DNA of 19,143 nt from positions 1-19,143 of the forward strand of contig JAYTCQ010000073.1 in assembly GCA_043736395.1 (NCBI GenBank). The letters are read 5' to 3'. This document shows positions 7,045 to 16,500 of the stretch, in pieces. This stretch comes from JAFDVL01 sp043736395. GTDB taxonomy: Bacteria; Acidobacteriota; Blastocatellia; RBC074. The translations under genes were made by a program, and so were the position numbers. Each line of letters begins with the position of its first letter. Position 1 is the stretch's first letter. The notes beneath the pieces were generated by a model, which was given only the letters and a program-made list of their open reading frames with translations, was not told where the DNA came from and did no database searches.

Positions 7045-8325
7045 CTAAGGCTTTCGCACTTCCTGAAAAGTCTTCCCGTACGTTTCCTGATAGGTCTTGA
7101 TTGCTTCATCTTCAGAGGGCAAGCGCAGGCTATCTGTGAAGCGATTCATATACGCGAAATTTCCACATTGCAATAAAACTTCTAACGCACCTTGCGGTGT
7201 GAATTCTTTGACGAGAGCGTCGTAATCCGCTTTCGTTAATTTCGCCGGAGCACTGGTAATTTTACGAGCAAAAACAACCGCAGTTAGTTCGCGAGGCGTA
7301 AGCGAAGCATCATCTTTTACCATCGCCATTAATTTTGTGTGATCAACGTTGAGACGGCGCAAACCTTGCACCTGATGCAATGTTCAATACCGACACCCGT
7401 TGAGCATCGAAATCGCAAACGACACATGCAATTTTATTTCGCGGCTTACGGTGTTGTATTCACGCGACGTATTCGTATACGCACGCCAAGCCTTCGTGAT
7501 GTCCGGCACCAATAAAAATGCGCGCTGTGAATTCGCCATCCCGATGCCTAGACCGTTAGGATTTTTCGCTTGCGCTTCTGACGCTGCTAACGCTTCAGAG
7601 CCTGCGATGATTTGCGCGTCAGAAACCAACGCGACGCGTGCGGCGGGAGCTTCATATTTTACGGCGGAAATTTTTGCGATCGGTTCTTCCATCGCCCATT
7701 TTTCAACGGGTAAATTCGCACCTTCGCAGTACCGCAGAAAGTAATTAAAAAACGCCGTTGTCATCGTCAGCTCAACAATTTGTGAGTCGTTGAATAATCC
7801 GCTAGCGTTTTGGAATTCCGCATCCGTGAGTAATTTAATGTCACGCGTCAGAAGTTCAGTGTAGCGCAAAGCTGCTTGTTCATTGGTCGAAAGTGATGTC
7901 AGGTCGTTTGACTTCATCGCCGCCAGAATTTTTTCGCCTTTGCTGGAAGCTCGTAATAATCGTTGCAGATGAATCGCCGGATACGCGCTGCCGTACACTT
8001 GTGCGATCCGCAAACCCATCGCCATTTTAATTTCCGGTGCTACTGTGCCGCCGAAAAGATAGGCTTTAAATGTTGCCGCAAACGGATTTGCGGCATTCGG
8101 GAGCAATGCCATTCCACGCACGTAGTTTGGGATTTTTCCAGCTTCGAGGACATCCGCACCGATCATAAATTCAGAGGTAGATTCTGCGAGCGGAACGTTT
8201 GATTGTGTGTTGAGTTTTTGTTGTGCTGCTTGATTCAATGTGTCGAGTAACGTCAAAGAATTCTGTGCGAATATTGCAGGTGCGCAGAAAACAACGAGAA
8301 GTATTAACAAAGGTATTTTCATCAT
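7045..8325 (-). CDS. AhpD/carboxymuconolactone decarboxylase-like secreted protein with in-frame TGA, probable selenoprotein (CxxU)
   Basis: The frame is 426 residues from 8325 to a TAG stop, with one in-frame TGA at 7384-7386 (residue 314). Two ATGs are adjacent; AAGGA (8328-8332) is better spaced for the second at 8322. The N-terminus MMKIPLLILLVVFCAPAIFA is a signal peptide. The protein seems to be a tandem of two AhpD-like helical halves. The second contains FAISMLNGCRY(TGA)TLHQ, where AhpD enzymes have CxxC followed by His, so the TGA replaces the second active-site Cys and His317 follows. The first half has the matching but inactive GSAYPAIH. After the TGA the family sequence continues (VQGLRRLNVD ... 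LTPRELTAVVFARKI) to a normal end. A SECIS-like hairpin follows the TGA. AhpD-like selenoproteins are a known class, as far as I remember, which supports Sec here. The likely role is thiol- or peroxide-linked redox work in the periplasm. Confidence 0.83.
7356..7372 (-). promoter_or_regulatory. candidate bacterial SECIS hairpin in the AhpD-like gene
   Basis: On the minus strand GGTGCAA-GGT-TTGCGCC gives a 7-bp stem (one T-G wobble) with a GGU loop, or a 6-bp stem with loop AGGUU. The loop G is 19 nt after the TGA at 7384-7386, close to the spacing I recall for E. coli fdhF. A competing 5-bp hairpin (TTGCA/TGCAA) lies nearer to the TGA and shares bases with it. Confidence 0.6.
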
Positions 8326-8334
8326 GTTCCTTAC

Positions 8335-8484
8335 GACTGGAGCGCAAGCACCCCGCTTGCCGCGAGCGCGTGTAACGCCGCTCGCGTTGCGTGGAGGTCA
8401 AGTAATTTGTCGGCTTACTTCCTCGCCACTAGCGTTTGCATCGCTTCGCTCGCAAACGGCAAGCGAGTCGCTTGCGCTCCAGTC
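8335..8484. repeat. compound palindromic element with 15-bp terminal inverted repeats
   Basis: The ends GACTGGAGCGCAAGC (8335-8349) and its perfect complement (8470-8484) enclose about 120 nt. Pairing continues inward through CGCTTGCCG. Each half has its own hairpin: CGCGAGCG/CGCTCGCG on the left and CGTTTGC/GCAAACG on the right. The element could fold into a cruciform. It fills the gap between the 8489 stop and the AhpD-like start. No clear target-site duplication or transposase is present, so a MITE or REP-like nature is only a guess. Confidence 0.7.
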
Positions 8485-8488
8485 AATT

Positions 8489-8995
8489 CTATTTTTCAAG
8501 TTTGTAATCCATACTAAATCTTCCAATCAAGATCGTGCCTTTGTCGCCATTTGGCGGCGTAATTAATAACGAACGAATAGGCCCCGGCTTCGTTTGTTTA
8601 ATAGCTTTCACTGCACCGATATATTTTCCGGTCGCGGCTTCGTAATATTTTACTTCCATCGTGTCATCATCAATGCGCTTATGTCCAAAAACATATTCGC
8701 CGGGACTCAAAGTTAAGTCACCAATTTTGATGCCGACCTGCGTGATGAAAAATTGTGCGTACTTGCCATCAGCGGCGTATCCAGCGGTTATCATCACAAC
8801 GCCTGCGATGAATTTTCCTTTGCCATTCGTCACTCCGGAAGCCGTACGAAATTCCGTTTCGATGCGCTCTTTTTCCACCGGAGCGCGGGCTGGAATTAAG
8901 GCTCCTAATTCTTTGCTCGTGGCTGTTCGCCAATCTGATTGCGAGATTGACGGTAGAAAAGAAAAAATGAGTAAAAATAAAATTGATAGATTCAT
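8489..8995 (-). CDS. small secreted protein of unknown function
   Basis: I do not recognise the family. The 168-residue product starts with a typical signal peptide (MNLSILFLLIFSFLPSISQS) and has no further membrane segment, so it should be periplasmic or exported. The mature part is rich in short beta-prone stretches such as GKFIAGVVMITAGYA, LTLSPGEYVFGHKR and KGTILIGRFSMDYKLEK, which suggests a small beta-sandwich or barrel. There are no cysteines and no catalytic motif I can name. The start is well supported by AGGTG five bases before the ATG. It lies between the outer-membrane receptor and the AhpD-like gene, but palindromes fill the gaps on both sides, so co-transcription is uncertain. 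The stop is TAG. Confidence 0.75.
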   Translation of the reverse strand: MNLSILFLLIFSFLPSISQSDWRTATSKELGALIPARAPVEKERIETEFRTASGVTNGKGKFIAGVVMITAGYAADGKYAQFFITQVGIKIGDLTLSPGEYVFGHKRIDDDTMEVKYYEAATGKYIGAVKAIKQTKPGPIRSLLITPPNGDKGTILIGRFSMDYKLEK

Positions 8996-9030
8996 AGTTC
9001 ACCTGATCCTTATTGCGCTACGAAACTATG

Positions 9031-9085
9031 CATTATCCACTACCAACTAAAAATTATTATGCACGATAGTTGTTAGTTGAGAATG
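9031..9085. repeat. short AT-rich intergenic palindrome
   Basis: Two 19-nt arms (9031-9049 and 9067-9085) pair at 16 of 19 positions around a 17-nt AT-rich loop. It lies between the receptor stop (9098) and the next ATG (8995), so it could act as a weak terminator or 3' end stabiliser for the receptor mRNA. Confidence 0.5.
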
Positions 9086-9097
9086 TGTAGTGTGTAG

Positions 9098-12000
9098 TTA
9101 AAAAATAAAACGCGCCCCAATTTGTATTGTCCGCGCTTCAAACGCCTGCGTAGATTTTCCAAAATTGCCGAGCGATAAATCTGCATTCGGCAAATATAAA
9201 TTCACATTGTTGAGCGCATTGAAGGCTTCGAATCGCAGTTGTAATTGTTTGCCTTCCAGCACCGCAAAACTGCGTCCGAGCGACAAATCAATCGTAGTAT
9301 ATTTTGGCCCGCGAAATGTATTCCGACCCAGTGTTCCAGAGCTTCCAGGCGTCGGCGCTGGAAAAATATTCGCTGGAAATAATCCGCTCAAAAACGCCTG
9401 TTTATCGTATGAAGTTATAATCGCACCTGCTGCCGGAGCGTTCGGGCGATCATAGAATCCGCCTCCCACCGCACCGCCTCCGCCGTCACGATTGTAATCG
9501 CCGCCAGCCGGCGAAGCCGCTCCGTTCCAGACAGAAAATGGACGCCCTGATTGCTTCGTAAAAATTGTCGCCAATTGCCATCCGTTGATTACCTGCGAAA
9601 ACAATTTATTGTCCTGATCAAATTTCGGAACCCACAAGACCTGCGCCGAAAAACGATGTGGAATATCAAACAGCGAAGGCCCTCGTTCACAGCGCAGGCA
9701 ATCAATATTCACCGCACCTTTGCCCGGTTCAGAGTTGTCAGCGAATTGTCCGGTGGAAGTATCCGACGAAGTATCCAACCATTTCGACCAACGATAATTT
9801 GCCTGCAATGAAAATTGTTTGGAAAGATTTCTGCGGACCTCAACGGTCATCCCGTGATAGATCGAATCTACGCCATTCGTCACATACAACAACGTGCTGA
9901 AGTTCGGATTGATGCGGTCTTCCTTGCCGTCGAGCAAATCTCCGGCGAAGCGATTCACGTCGTCAATACGTTCCAAATTCACGCCACGCGTTCCGGTGTA
10001 TCCAACTTCGACGATCCAACCTTTCCACACTTCGCGCTGCAAATTCAAAAACCAGCTTTCGCTGTATTGTGTTTTGATCGTCGGATTCACGACGAAGCCT
10101 GTGGGGCGAATTGCGTTCTGTCCGGCGGGAGTATTCACACCACCTTGCGCATTCAATCCACGCGCAAAATCTGGATTGAACGGAACGGGAATTCCATACA
10201 AGATTTTCGTACCGATTTTATTTGACGGCTGTACGACACCTTGCAAAGCGTCCGGCGGCAAAGCGCGCGCGCCGGAAATAGATTGTCCGTGATGCGGCTG
10301 ATACGCCAAACTAAATCCGGCACGAATTGCAGATTTTCCATCACCGAATGGATCGTACGCTAAGCCAATGCGCGGAGAAAAATTTGTTTTCTGTGGTGTA
10401 TAAAGCCGCTTCACCCGCGTCAAACTTGCGCTGGCTAATCGTTCACGAAAATTACTCCCCGCACCAAAAACTATCGAAGACAAACGTCCTTCGCGTTCAG
10501 CAACATCACCAAAATAATCGTGGCGCAGCCCCAAATTTAAATTCAGTTTTTCATTCACCTTCCAATCGTCCTGAAAGAAAAATGCGGTTTCGTGCTGCAC
10601 AAAATAACGCGGAAAATTTGTGCGCTCTCCTGTGTTTGGATTTACGGTTAATGTTTGCCGAAAGGGTTGATCGGCGATGAAGCTGGCGATGCTGGTGAAT
10701 GCGTACGTCCCGGCATCCGGCGAAGCAATCGAAAGCCCTTTAAATAAACGACGATATTCCGCTCCCACGCGCAGCGCGTGATGTCCGCGATCCAGCGTCA
10801 ACACATCGCGCAATTCGTACGTGCGAATTTTCGTCGCGCTATTAAAAAAATCTCCCCAGCCCGCCGTGAATCCTGTCACCGTAATGTTCGGCACTTCGGC
10901 TTTGTCATTGCCACGATTTGTCGAAATCGTCTGAAAAGCAAAACGCGCATCATTTACCGAACGGCTGAAAATTTTCGTGTAACCCAAATTCGTATTCGAA
11001 AATCTTCCCGCATAAGCGCCTGTCATTCCACGCAGCACACGGCCAAGTCCGGCTTGCGCGACCGATCCGCTGGAGCCGCCATTGTTGTCCGTTTGATTTT
11101 CAAAAATGTAGCGGCCATAAATTTTATCTTTGCCTTCGTTGAACGAATGATCGACGCGCCCTAAATATTGATTGAAACGTGTGAAATCATTGATCGTCGC
11201 AAACACCGTTCCGTTTGTAGGGATGAACTGCCCGCCGCCGATGCTCAAACAATTATTGCTGGCGGCAGTGCAAGCCGCGACCGTTTGCGGAGCTGGTGCG
11301 GAAAATTTTGTGAACAGTTGATTCGCAATAGAATTCGGTGCAGTGCTTTTCACATAATCGCGCAGCTGCGGCGTTTCGACTTGAAACGAAGAAGCACGTC
11401 CGGCGGCATTGCGTGTACCTTCAAAACTGCCAAAGAAAAATGTTTTGTCTTTAATAATCGGCCCGCCAATATTGCCTCCGAATTGATTGAAGACTTGCGG
11501 CGGAGTTGCCGTTGCAAAAAAGTTTCGCGCATTTAATGCTGCGTTGCGATGAAATTCCCACAAGCGACCGTGAAATTGATTCGTCCCGGTTTTGGTGCGC
11601 AGGCTGATCACGGCTCCGTTGCCGCGTCCGAATTCGCTGGAAAAATTGTTGGTTTGAATCTGCACTTCTTCAAGCGCTTCGATGCTCGGCACAATTGCAG
11701 GCTCGCCAGAGTTGTTGGAATTCGAATTCATTGCGCCGTCGAGCACATAATTATTTCCACGATAGCGATTGCCGTTGACAGTGACTACTGGTGAGCTGGT
11801 GAGCTTGGTCGAGTTTGCCGTGCCCGGAATAAACGTGGCTCCGGCGCTGAGCTTGGTCAAAGCAAAAACGTCACGTTGCGGAATTGGCAATTCAGAAATT
11901 TTGCGCTGATCCAATGAATCTGACACGCGCCCTTCCGTAGCAATTTGCACTTGCGCCCCGCCGCCTTCAACGTTGACGACTTCCTGCAAATCTCCGATTT

Positions 12001-12340
12001 CAAGCTTGATGGAAATTTCCGAAGTCTGTCCGGCATTCAATCGGATCGTACGTTGCTCAAATGTTTTGAATCCTGCGACGCGCACAAAAACTGTATACGC
12101 TCCGGGAGCCATTCCAGCCAATAAAAATGAGCCTTTGTCATCCGTCGTCGTCGAACGCATTTGTCCTGTTTCATTATTTTTTGCAACTACCGGCGAAGCG
12201 ACAATTACATTCGCATCCACATCCGTCACAGTCCCACGCAGGGTGGATTCGGTGAGTTGTGCGAAGGCAAAGATGGAGAAAAATATTAAGGCAATAAAAT
12301 TAAGAATTATGCGGGACATAAGCAATTGGGTTTGTTTCAT
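9098..12340 (-). CDS. Oar-like TonB-dependent receptor with carboxypeptidase-regulatory-like domain
   Basis: The 1080-residue product is a large outer-membrane receptor of the type common in Acidobacteriota, expected to import a polymeric or complexed nutrient with TonB energy. The chosen start is the ATG at 12340 (MKQTQLLMSRIILNFIALIF), which gives a signal peptide ending in FAFA-Q; the longer frame adds 51 residues of leader with no signal features. An N-terminal domain follows (about 28-110: LRGTVTDVDANVI ... PGAYTVFVRVAGFKTFEQRTI), then a plug (about 130-240, with ISELPIPQRDVFALTKLSAGA and YVLDGAMNSNSNNSG) and a long beta-barrel. The final residues (TIQIGARFIF) end in Phe, as outer-membrane barrels do. 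No SusD-like partner is in the window. A two-component system lies directly upstream. A strong hairpin sits just before the start codon. Confidence 0.92.
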   Translation of the reverse strand: MKQTQLLMSRIILNFIALIFFSIFAFAQLTESTLRGTVTDVDANVIVASPVVAKNNETGQMRSTTTDDKGSFLLAGMAPGAYTVFVRVAGFKTFEQRTIRLNAGQTSEISIKLEIGDLQEVVNVEGGGAQVQIATEGRVSDSLDQRKISELPIPQRDVFALTKLSAGATFIPGTANSTKLTSSPVVTVNGNRYRGNNYVLDGAMNSNSNNSGEPAIVPSIEALEEVQIQTNNFSSEFGRGNGAVISLRTKTGTNQFHGRLWEFHRNAALNARNFFATATPPQVFNQFGGNIGGPIIKDKTFFFGSFEGTRNAAGRASSFQVETPQLRDYVKSTAPNSIANQLFTKFSAPAPQTVAACTAASNNCLSIGGGQFIPTNGTVFATINDFTRFNQYLGRVDHSFNEGKDKIYGRYIFENQTDNNGGSSGSVAQAGLGRVLRGMTGAYAGRFSNTNLGYTKIFSRSVNDARFAFQTISTNRGNDKAEVPNITVTGFTAGWGDFFNSATKIRTYELRDVLTLDRGHHALRVGAEYRRLFKGLSIASPDAGTYAFTSIASFIADQPFRQTLTVNPNTGERTNFPRYFVQHETAFFFQDDWKVNEKLNLNLGLRHDYFGDVAEREGRLSSIVFGAGSNFRERLASASLTRVKRLYTPQKTNFSPRIGLAYDPFGDGKSAIRAGFSLAYQPHHGQSISGARALPPDALQGVVQPSNKIGTKILYGIPVPFNPDFARGLNAQGGVNTPAGQNAIRPTGFVVNPTIKTQYSESWFLNLQREVWKGWIVEVGYTGTRGVNLERIDDVNRFAGDLLDGKEDRINPNFSTLLYVTNGVDSIYHGMTVEVRRNLSKQFSLQANYRWSKWLDTSSDTSTGQFADNSEPGKGAVNIDCLRCERGPSLFDIPHRFSAQVLWVPKFDQDNKLFSQVINGWQLATIFTKQSGRPFSVWNGAASPAGGDYNRDGGGGAVGGGFYDRPNAPAAGAIITSYDKQAFLSGLFPANIFPAPTPGSSGTLGRNTFRGPKYTTIDLSLGRSFAVLEGKQLQLRFEAFNALNNVNLYLPNADLSLGNFGKSTQAFEARTIQIGARFIF

Positions 12341-12358
12341 GATTTTAAATTTACAATG

Positions 12359-12401
12359 CCGAACGGAGCGAAATAGTTTATTTCTATCTCGCCCCGTTCG
12401 G
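12359..12401 (-). promoter_or_regulatory. hairpin in the 5' leader of the TonB-dependent receptor gene
   Basis: Two 18-nt arms (12359-12376 and 12384-12401) pair at 16 of 18 positions around a 7-nt AT loop. On the minus strand the hairpin ends 18 nt before the receptor ATG. It has no U-run on that side. It could affect translation or mRNA stability. The rest of the gap to 12551 shows no gene and no promoter I trust. Confidence 0.5.
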
Positions 12402-12551
12402 GTTTTCTGAATTTCATCCCATTGCGCTATCACAGGCGATGCTGACCGATATGTCACAACAATTGCTAGATTGATTAGCGAATAAAATACCACGCAACGA
12501 CAACCACGTCGTGGACTCTGAGTTTCAAGAAAACATCAAACTTTTGGTGGA

Positions 12552-13184
12552 TTAATCGAGATGTACCAAACCCCGTTGAATGGCTGTCGTGGCGGCTTGC
12601 GTGCGGTCGGTGACACCTAATTTGCTGAGGAGAGAATTGATGTGTGACTTCACCGTCGCTTCAGAAATTTTTAATTCGGTGCCGATTTCTTTATTACTTT
12701 TGCCGCGCACGATAAGTTCGAGCACCTGTTGTTCACGTCCGGTTAATGGCTCTACAGAAAAGCGTTCAGCGAGGCGTTCGGCAACTTCAGCGGGAATTCT
12801 TTTTTGTCCGGCGTGCACGATTCTGATGGCTTCGGTTAAGTCTTCAAATGACACGCCTTTCAAAAGGTAGCTCTGCGCGCCTGCCTGCAATGCGCGAAAA
12901 ATATCTTCGTCTCCGTCATAAGTTGTCAGCACAATAATCTTCGCATCAGGCGTAATTCGTCGAATGTAATTGATGGCTTCGACGCCGCCAATGCCCGGCA
13001 TTCGCAAATCCATCAGCGTGACATCGGGCGTGTGCTGCTTGAATAAATCAATTGCCTGCGCCCCGTCGGAGCCTTCGGCGATAACTGTCAAATCGTCTTC
13101 AGTATTCAGCAACGCAACTAATCCCTGACGGACAATGCTGTGATCGTCAATTACCATGACACGAATTTGTGGAGAAGAATTCAT
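12552..13184 (-). CDS. NarL/FixJ-family response regulator
   Basis: The 210-residue cytoplasmic regulator has a receiver domain (about 5-120) and a LuxR-type helix-turn-helix (about 145-208). In this numbering Asp13 and Asp14 form the acidic pocket, Asp59 in LMDLRMPG is the phosphate acceptor, Thr87 and Lys109 are the switch and conserved Lys. The HTH reads LTGREQQVLELIVRGKSNKE and then SEATVKSHINSLLSKL. The ATG at 13184 is chosen because AAAAGGA lies six bases before it; the longer frame starts with a TTG that overlaps this ribosome binding site. It probably receives phosphate from the histidine kinase two genes upstream and may control the receptor gene that follows. The gap to the preceding barstar-like gene is only 21 nt. 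Confidence 0.93.
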   Translation of the reverse strand: MNSSPQIRVMVIDDHSIVRQGLVALLNTEDDLTVIAEGSDGAQAIDLFKQHTPDVTLMDLRMPGIGGVEAINYIRRITPDAKIIVLTTYDGDEDIFRALQAGAQSYLLKGVSFEDLTEAIRIVHAGQKRIPAEVAERLAERFSVEPLTGREQQVLELIVRGKSNKEIGTELKISEATVKSHINSLLSKLGVTDRTQAATTAIQRGLVHLD

Positions 13185-13205
13185 TGGGTTCCTTTTCAAC
13201 TTAAA

Positions 13206-13532
13206 TCACAAAAATATCAAGGCTAGTTTTGGTGTGCTATTTCCATCAACATATCGCCTATTCACAAATGCACTGCATTTAATCAAAGCATCAAAGATTT
13301 CAGAATTGTTGGATTTAAATTGCTCTGTATTGGTTATTTCAATTTGTAATATTTCGTTTTCAGCAAGTTCAAATTTCGACATTCCGTCGCCTTCATCAAG
13401 GTAGGTAAGACAGTCAATCCAGGCATTCATATTGTTCCCGTAAAAATCGGGAAACCCCATTACTTCCTTACAAGTCGAGTGAAATGTCGCCCAATCAATA
13501 ATTTTTTCTGACTCTAAACGAACTGTAGCCAT
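13206..13532 (-). CDS. barstar-family protein (RNase inhibitor-like), orphan
   Basis: The 108-residue protein resembles barstar, the tight inhibitor of barnase-type RNases. The supporting stretch is FPDFYGNNMNAWIDCLTYL (27-45), which matches the barstar helix motif YYGxNxDAxWDCLTG; Asp41 matches the key barnase-contact aspartate. The N-terminal strand and the C-terminal part (KLALIFL) also fit the small alpha/beta fold. No barnase-like or other toxin gene is visible in the window. The gene sits between the sensor kinase (15-nt gap) and the response regulator (21-nt gap), so it is very likely in the same transcript. It may be an immunity protein left from a toxin system, or barstar-like proteins may serve another regulatory use. 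The stop is TGA, read as an ordinary stop. Confidence 0.78.
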   Translation of the reverse strand: MATVRLESEKIIDWATFHSTCKEVMGFPDFYGNNMNAWIDCLTYLDEGDGMSKFELAENEILQIEITNTEQFKSNNSEIFDALIKCSAFVNRRYVDGNSTPKLALIFL

Positions 13533-13547
13533 AAGAATTTTCAGCTT

Positions 13548-16500
13548 TTAAATAGATAATGGAACCTGCACCGTAATTTCAGTTCCGTGATTCACCTGAC
13601 TGTTTACTGTTACATTTCCACCGATTTGCGTAGCGCGTTCTTTCATTCCAACCAACCCGTAATGCTTATCGTGCTGAATTTTATCATCAAAACCACGTCC
13701 GTTATCTTTCACCGTCAACTGCAAGTTTTTTGGTTCGTAGTTCAACTCAACACTAATCGTTTCAGCCTGCGCGTGCTTGATCGCATTCGTGATTGCTTCC
13801 TGTGTGATGCGCAATAAATTGTCTTCAATCAAGCGGCTGAGCTGGCGATATGTGCCGCCAACTTTGACGCTGACCTGCGTCGAAGTGCCTGCCGTCAACT
13901 CCTTCGCAGATTCATTCACCGCCGCTGGCAAATCATTATTTTCAAGTGCCTGCGAACGCAAATCCCAGACCGAACGACGGGCTTCATCTAAATTACTTCT
14001 CACTAATTGCCGCGCCTGATCCAGCGGCGCTTTCGCGGCTTCCGGCTTAATCGAAAGCATTCGCGCGACCAATTCCAATTGCAAAGAAATGCCCGCCAAG
14101 CCTTGCGCCAACGTATCATGAATTTCTCGGGCGAGGCGATTGCGCTCCGATAAGACTGCTGAAAATTGCTGCTCCATGAGCTTGACACGCACACGATAGA
14201 AATACCAAATCGCACTTAACGTTGCGGCTAAGCACAGTAAATAAAACCACCATGTCCGATAAAAATGTGGCTGAACATAAAAATCAAACGAAGCCCCACC
14301 ATCACTCCAAACCCCGTCGTTATTGGCTGCGCTCACTAGGAATTTATATTCTCCGGCGGGAATGTTGGTGTAGGATGCGATGCGGCGCGTGCCCGCTTCG
14401 ATCCAATCCTGATCGAAGCCTTCGAGTTTATATTTGAATATATTTTTCTGCGGCGCGATAAAACTCAGCTCGGTAAAATAAAAATCAAAGCGCGATTTTC
14501 CGGCAGAAAGAATAATTTCATCTCCGTCATGAAACGTCTGATCATCCACGATTATTTTTTCAATCACGACAGGCGCAGACGCAGTGTTGAGCTTGAGATG
14601 CGCCGGATCAATCATCGCTACGCCCTTGATTGTAGCGAACCAGAGTTTGCCATCTTCACTCTTCCATCCAGCAGGATGACCGCCGCCGCTGCATTCATTG
14701 GTCTCCATTCCATCGGCAGTAGTAAACAAAAATACTTCATTTAATTTCTGCTGAGAAGCCGAATAATTTTCCAATTCTTTTTTATTGGCGCGAATGATTC
14801 CTTTGTTCGAACTCATCCATAAATATCCACGATCATCTTCGAGAATGTGATAAATCGCATCGTCTGGAAAACCTTCTTTCGTCGTGAAGTTAGAAAATTT
14901 TCCGTCCTTGAAACGATTCAGCCCACCGCCCAAAGTTCCGATCCAAAGTGTGCCATCGCTGTCAGGATAAAGCGAAATAATCACTTCGTTCGAAAGCCCT
15001 GAAGCAAGATTGAAATTCGTGAATTTTTTATCTTTGAATTGGCTCAAACCATTCAAGGTTCCGATCCAAAGATTACCCGATTTGTCTTCACAAATTGCTC
15101 CGACTAAATCACTGGCGAGTCCATCCATTGTCGTATACGGCGCGAATTTTCCATCTTTGAATTGATTCAACCCGCGCCGTGTGCCGATCCATATAACGCC
15201 TGAGCGATCAACGAAAAGCGAGCGGACGTAATCATCAGAAAGTCCGTCTTTCATTGAGTAATTTACGATTTTTCCACCTTGAATCCGCTTCAATCCCGCT
15301 GGAGTTCCTGCCCATAAATTCTCCTGCCGATCATTCGCAATCGCCAGAATATCTGTGCTTGCTAAACTTTGTTTCGCCGGAAAATTGATGAGCTGATTGT
15401 TGCTCATTAAATTCAATCCGCCTTCTTTGGTTCCAATCCAGACCTCGCCTTTTTTGCCGCCGGAAACTGATCGAATTAAATTTGCAGACAACCCTTCACG
15501 AATCGTGTACGTCGTGAATTTTTTAGTTTTCAGTTGGCTCAGTCCGTTCACTTCTGTGCCGATCCAGAGGCTGCCTTCCCGGTCTTCGAAGCTTGATAAA
15601 ATCGAAGTGTGCGCGAGGCTTTCTCCGGCATTATAAATTTTAAATTTCCCGTCAATGAATTGCGCCAAACCGTTAGAAGTTCCTACCCACAAAATGCCGT
15701 CACGATTTTCAAAAATTTGTCCGATGTGATTTCCGGGCAATCCCTGCTTCGTTGTGAAGTTCGTAAATTTTCCGTCTTGCCACTGCGTTAATCCGTTCGG
15801 AGTTCCAAACCACAAACGTCCTGCGCGATCTTGTGCAATGACTTCAATATTGTTGTCGGACAAGCCTTCGCGTTTCGTAAAGTGTTCAATTTTTCCGTTG
15901 GAATATTTATACAACCCATCCGTCGTACCGATGAAAATTTCGCCGCTGGTTGCTTGAAAAATTGTATGGATATTTCGCGCTGCGAGTTCAGGAATCTGTG
16001 TAATTTTTTCGTCTTTGAGTTTATTCAACCCATCCGCAGTGCCGATCCAAAGATTGCCTTCGCGGTCTGATAAAATTGCCTGAATGCTGTTGTGAGATAA
16101 TCCGTTCACAGTTGAATAATTTGTAAATTTTCCAGCTTGAAATTTGTTCAGACCATTAACCGTCGCAATCCAGATTCCCCCCTTGCTGTCTTCGTACACC
16201 GAAGAAATATTATTGCTGGAAAGCCCGTCTTTATTGGTGAAAACAGTGAACGCTCCGTTTAGATATTTCACTAATCCGTTCGGTGTGCTGATCCACAGAC
16301 CACCTTTCCCCGCTTCCATCAAACCACGAATCTGATGGTTGAGAATTTGCGGCGTATTGTGCCGATCAAAGGTAACAAAATTAATGCCATCAAATCTCGC
16401 TAAGCCTTCTTTGGTTCCAATCCAAAGATAGCCGTCACGCGTTTGCAGGATCGTATTGACCGTATTTTGCGGCAAGCCCTGATCGGTTTTCCAGGATTCG

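Noticed and set aside
7366..7380. Alternative hairpin TTGCA-TCAGG-TGCAA as the SECIS of the AhpD-like gene
   Set aside because: Its loop lies only about 9 nt after the TGA, nearer than bacterial SECIS elements allow as I recall, and its loop starts with UC; the downstream GG(U)-loop hairpin fits better.
6404..7386. TGA as a general sense codon (alternative genetic code)
   Set aside because: TGA is the normal terminal stop of the DUF3179, barstar-like and CRTAC1-like genes, and TGG serves for Trp throughout, so a global reassignment does not fit.
8335..8484. Insertion sequence
   Set aside because: Terminal inverted repeats are present but there is no transposase and no clear target-site duplication.
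9165..12410. Plus-strand open frames inside the receptor gene
   Set aside because: Low-complexity antisense shadows of a well-supported large gene.
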